A stretch of DNA of 64,000 nucleotides from Prevotella sp. DNF00663 (GTDB lineage: Bacteria; Bacteroidota; Bacteroidia; Bacteroidales; Bacteroidaceae), in assembly GCF_001553265.1 (NCBI RefSeq), contig NZ_KQ960610.1, positions 1-64,000 on the forward strand, written 5' to 3'. Within the stretch, counting starts at the first letter, position 1; each line of letters starts with the position of its first letter. The position numbers were made by a program, and so were the translations under genes. Below the pieces are notes generated by a model. It was not told the origin of the DNA. It saw only the letters and a program-made list of their open reading frames with translations, and searched no databases. Shown here piece after piece: positions 63,076 through 64,000 of the stretch.

Positions 63076-64000
63076 TTACTTCTTCACCCAAAGGCGATAG
63101 TTGTACATTTGCATGATGGGATAGAGGAGGGCACGCAGCCATTTTACGATTCCACCACCCGGAGTTTGGAACAATCGGCTGCGATGTCGGATGAAAAAAG
63201 CGGTCAAACGAGCGTAGGCTATCAGCCCGTTGCCCAATTGTAAGCGAATGAGGCGGCATCCTTCGTCGTATATCCAAGTGTTCGGATGAATCTCACGAAA
63301 CAGTGCTTGTCGGCCTCGGAAGTAGCGTTGCAGATGAGGTTTGGCCTTTGTGTAGTTGCAGAGTGACCATTTGAGGATGCGAAAGGCATTGCCTACAGTG
63401 GGTAGACTGCCACTGTATGCCACGTAGGTGGCCGCATTGGCATAGCGACGCTGGTGTACCAGTACCTTGTCTACAAATACAATGCTGTCGAAAGCGGCTG
63501 CCGTCATGCCTAGAATGGCATCGTAAAGCGAGATGCCATAGATAGGATTATCTTGGGGTAACAGCTCTATCAAGCGACGATTGATGAGCATGGTGTGACC
63601 GGGAAGGCTGGCAAAAAGCAATCGGATGAGGCTGGTGTTGGGACGACGGGCATCGAACGAGGCAAACGAACCGTCTTCAGAGAAAGGCTTGGAAAAGCAA
63701 CTACACAGCAAATGGTCGCCAATGGCCACTGCTTGTTGCTCAAGTTTGGTAGGCTCCCACAGGTCGTCTTGGTCGCAGATAGCAATCAAATCACCAGTGG
63801 CTTTGCGTAGTGCACCGAAGAAATTGGAGTTGACGCCCTGCCCATCTTCATTCACACATACCTTGATAAACGGATAGTTGGCGGCATATTCTTGCAATAT
63901 GGCCATGGTGCGGTCGGTGGAATGGTCGTCTTGAATGATAATCTCGTCGGGCAGTAGAGTTTGGGTGACAAGCGTATCTAACTGTTCTTTCAAAAACAGT
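63076..64000 (-). CDS. Family 2 glycosyltransferase (rhamnosyltransferase-like), start outside the window
   Basis: 308 codons visible, open at the right edge. The GT-A features are QLDTLVTQTLLPDEIIIQDD, ICDQDDLWEPTKLEQQ (metal-binding DQD). The usual first ~20 residues (a TYNxxxxL segment) must lie beyond base 64000, and the first start-like codon in the window (63993) is only a TTG. First visible gene of the minus-strand LicD-2 cassette. Confidence 0.9.
   Translation of the reverse strand, partial: LFLKEQLDTLVTQTLLPDEIIIQDDHSTDRTMAILQEYAANYPFIKVCVNEDGQGVNSNFFGALRKATGDLIAICDQDDLWEPTKLEQQAVAIGDHLLCSCFSKPFSEDGSFASFDARRPNTSLIRLLFASLPGHTMLINRRLIELLPQDNPIYGISLYDAILGMTAAAFDSIVFVDKVLVHQRRYANAATYVAYSGSLPTVGNAFRILKWSLCNYTKAKPHLQRYFRGRQALFREIHPNTWIYDEGCRLIRLQLGNGLIAYARLTAFFIRHRSRLFQTPGGGIVKWLRALLYPIMQMYNYRLWVKK

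Overview
The window reads as a chromosomal stretch from a Bacteroidota bacterium, most likely order Bacteroidales and probably a Prevotella-like lineage. The evidence is: promoters of the Bacteroidetes type (TTTG or TTG, 19-20 nt, then TAnnTTTG) in front of most transcription units; SusC-era outer-membrane biology (TonB receptor plus lipoproteins, OmpA with coiled coil); a Tat system made only of TatA and TatC; the gene order DUF4290-murA-rimM-dxr-rseP; and yicC-gmk-nadD. Species-level placement is inference. I saw no rRNA, tRNA, CRISPR array, transposase or phage gene.

Layout. 1-12.3 kb: the end of a membrane permease, a secreted GH20 hexosaminidase, a UPF1-like helicase with a small unknown partner, an alpha/beta hydrolase, enolase, a FUSC-type membrane protein, a MetE-like methyltransferase divergent from an Lrp regulator with four Lrp-like boxes between them, and a YfcE-type phosphodiesterase. 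12.4-19.8 kb: an apparent nucleic-acid scavenging locus (two exported nucleases, a TonB receptor, two lipoproteins with OB-like domains). 20.2-29 kb: dgt, a LysR regulator, murF, lrgAB-like genes, a pyridoxamine kinase, a decayed AraC regulator and tatAC. 29.2-37 kb: a secreted beta-galactosidase, a hemerythrin-LuxR regulator, nadD, a remarkable DUF559-guanylate kinase reading frame, and yicC. 37.1-44.4 kb: tsaB, DUF4290, murA, rimM, dxr, rseP and an OmpA protein. 44.4-47.9 kb: three FKBP isomerases and a sirtuin. 48.4-64 kb: surface-glycan genes, namely two LicD cassettes (48.4-51.8 and 60.4-63.1 kb) and an LPS-type operon with MsbA-like ABC exporter, acyltransferase, kinase and glycosyltransferases (51.8-57.3 kb), next to a VapC toxin whose VapB is interrupted by a stop codon, and miaB.

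The intergenic DNA is the most unusual part. It holds several dispersed repeat families: a CTCCCC..GGGGAG hairpin that often sits directly after a stop codon; a composite element of about 230 bp in three copies; a 190-200 bp element present as an inverted pair around dgt-lysR-murF; and an 85 bp repeat carrying promoters in front of murF and miaB. One inverted pair of the hairpin repeat brackets a DUF559 endonuclease gene between yicC and gmk, and the repeat is read in frame so that DUF559 and guanylate kinase form one 396-codon frame. I regard this endonuclease-plus-repeat unit as the best candidate for an undescribed system.
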